The notes beneath the pieces were generated by a model that saw only the letters and a list, made by a program, of their open reading frames with translations, made no database searches and was not told the DNA's origin. This document shows positions 63,792 through 64,000 of a stretch of 64,000 nucleotides of DNA, one piece after another. Position 1 is the stretch's first letter, and every line of letters begins with the position of its first letter. The translations under genes were made by a program, and so were the position numbers. The stretch is from Pleurocapsa sp. PCC 7327 (GTDB lineage Bacteria; Cyanobacteriota; Cyanobacteriia; Cyanobacteriales; Microcystaceae). The stretch lies in contig NC_019689.1 in assembly GCF_000317025.1 (NCBI RefSeq), forward strand, positions 571,501 through 635,500. Direction: 5' to 3'.

Positions 63792-64000
63792 ATGAAACAG
63801 TCTTCGCGCAAGCTTTCTTTGAGAGAACGACTGAATATTTCGCGTCTTGCTATTCAATTTCCTCGAATAACAATCGCTTTTTGGATTGCCGTAAGTGTGG
63901 CAGGAATTTTTGCCTTTAGTTCTCTCAAATATGCCTTGTTTCCCGATATTACTTTTCCTGTAGTAATCGTCACCGCGCAAGCACCGATAGAAACAACGCT
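63792..64000 (+). CDS. RND-type efflux transporter, 3' truncated by window
   Basis: From ATG 63792 the frame is open to the window end: MKQSSRKLSLRERLNISRLA, one membrane helix (ITIAFWIAVSVAGIFAFSSL), then LFPDITFPVVIVTAQAP, the start of the first periplasmic part of AcrB/CusA-type RND transporters. Only the first 69 residues are visible. Confidence 0.75.
   Translation, partial: MKQSSRKLSLRERLNISRLAIQFPRITIAFWIAVSVAGIFAFSSLKYALFPDITFPVVIVTAQAPIETT

Overview
The window is cyanobacterial chromosome. Direct signs are very frequent GCGATCGC (HIP1) octamers in genes and spacers, an NDH-1 NdhD subunit, a plant-type ferredoxin:thioredoxin reductase catalytic chain, Vipp1, a CcaA-type carboxysomal carbonic anhydrase, a 402-residue cyanobacterial-type IspH, and several small families that I know mainly from cyanobacteria (DUF1816, DUF2949, DUF4278, DUF4336). 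The genus cannot be fixed from this sequence alone.

Layout. 0-5 kb: 5'-truncated MGT-type glycosyltransferase, a PEP-CTERM secreted protein behind a duplicated AT-rich regulatory block, and a long TonB-like protein. 5-19.7 kb: dense housekeeping genes (aminotransferase, thioredoxin, Vipp1, AccA, Ffh, an LPS-transport cluster downstream of FTR catalytic chain and DUF309, ComF-like, a membrane GTPase, LeuB). 19.8-27 kb: NdhD, S1-type RNA-binding protein, a decayed IS200/IS605 element wedged just after ccaA, TPR protein. 27-37 kb: accessory region with a LysR remnant beside a pirin gene, a tnpB-only IS605-type element, a glycosyltransferase, a broken Uma2 gene, IlvE / M61 peptidase / Crp regulator, and a decayed gene of about 277 codons with two internal stops. 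37-44 kb: ABC ATPase, SemiSWEET, Gfo/Idh oxidoreductase, IspH, a 35-residue membrane peptide, a vWA lipoprotein. 44-47 kb: GbsR/MarR-type regulator with a shared operator motif and a small secreted-protein gene split by a roughly 523-bp non-coding mobile element. 47-57 kb: MoeZ-like adenylyltransferase-rhodanese, methyltransferase, JAMM peptidase, RecN, UbiB-family kinase, a doubly broken VapBC-like module, PgsA, sugar transferase. 57-64 kb: an ExbB/ExbD/ExbD-like three-gene cassette, gene debris, a stop-interrupted cupin gene, HypE, tRNA-Cys and the start of an RND transporter.

Two items stand out. (1) The 45.3-45.8 kb insertion has at its two ends hairpins of identical architecture (bulged T, GAA loop, compensatory base changes) and the same 11-mer right end as the two tnpB-bearing elements in the window, so it looks like a non-autonomous IS200/IS605-type element, possibly carrying a structured RNA of the HEARO/omega-RNA kind. 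(2) The ExbB-like protein with a long coiled-coil tail and two paralogous ExbD-like partners, only one of which keeps the membrane Asp, looks like an ion-driven stator complex with no named function that I recognise.

A further theme is recent decay: at least five otherwise well-preserved genes carry in-frame stop codons (36.6, 31.9, 54.4, 54.7 and 61.65 kb), some with additional lesions, all in accessory genes and none in housekeeping genes.
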